DNA of 63,636 nucleotides from Betaproteobacteria bacterium (GTDB lineage Bacteria > Pseudomonadota > Gammaproteobacteria > Burkholderiales > Burkholderiaceae_A): assembly GCA_016868305.1 (NCBI GenBank), contig VGHK01000008.1, forward strand, positions 1-63,636, written 5' to 3'. Below: more notes on the stretch, generated by a model. It made no database searches. It was not told where the DNA came from and saw only the letters and a program-made list of their open reading frames with translations. Positions within the stretch are counted from its first letter, which is position 1. The stretch itself is not shown here.

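Noticed and set aside
37038-63636. CRISPR-like or tandem DNA repeats
   Set aside because: The repetition is at protein level (RTX nonapeptides and modules) with varied codons and no uniform spacers. It is coding sequence.

Overview
The window comes from a betaproteobacterium, most likely order Burkholderiales. The order tRNA-Tyr, tRNA-Gly, tRNA-Thr, tuf, tRNA-Trp, secE, nusG, rplKAJL, rpoBC, rpsL, rpsG, fusA, tuf is typical of that group. The ribosomal proteins and RNA polymerase subunits fit, and a PhaM-like polyhydroxybutyrate granule protein points the same way. I cannot name the genus from sequence alone.

Region 1 (1-18.4 kb, minus strand) is the core gene-expression block: four tRNAs, two identical tuf copies, secE-nusG, rplKAJL-rpoBC and the str operon as one run. 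Its gaps hold a consensus promoter ahead of tRNA-Tyr, an L10-leader-like three-way junction, a long rplL-rpoB hairpin and hairpins flanking rpsL. Region 2 (18.4-20.1 kb) holds a divergent pair: a DUF3108 protein and a PhaM-like protein.

Region 3 (20.2-29.7 kb) starts with a MerR regulator that has the cobalamin photoreceptor motifs of CarH/LitR. Facing it across a 127-base promoter region with two perfect palindromes is a nine-gene plus-strand operon: exported glutathione peroxidase-like protein, FolE2, an FAD amine-oxidase-like protein, DUF1365, a Cfa-type methyltransferase, a chalcone-isomerase-like protein, a GPH-family transporter, a DUF3833 lipoprotein and an SDR. I read this as a light- or singlet-oxygen-responsive lipid-modification operon. 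No photolyase gene is present.

Region 4 (29.7-63.6 kb, minus strand) is a type I secretion locus. A giant RTX gene of more than 26.5 kb enters from beyond the right edge. It is followed almost without gaps by an ABC exporter, an HlyD-type adaptor, a TolC-type outer-membrane protein fused to an NTF2-like tail, a family-4 glycosyltransferase and a second glycosyltransferase-like frame broken by one in-frame stop. The visible 8,863 residues are a mosaic of RTX calcium-binding arrays, about two dozen copies of a roughly 90-residue intervening module that I cannot assign to a named family, FG-GAP/integrin-type repeats, Ig-like segments and a second small repeated module. The likely job is a secreted or surface-held giant adhesin, perhaps glycosylated. 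No stretch over 300 bases lacks a gene, and I saw no insertion sequence, phage gene or CRISPR array.
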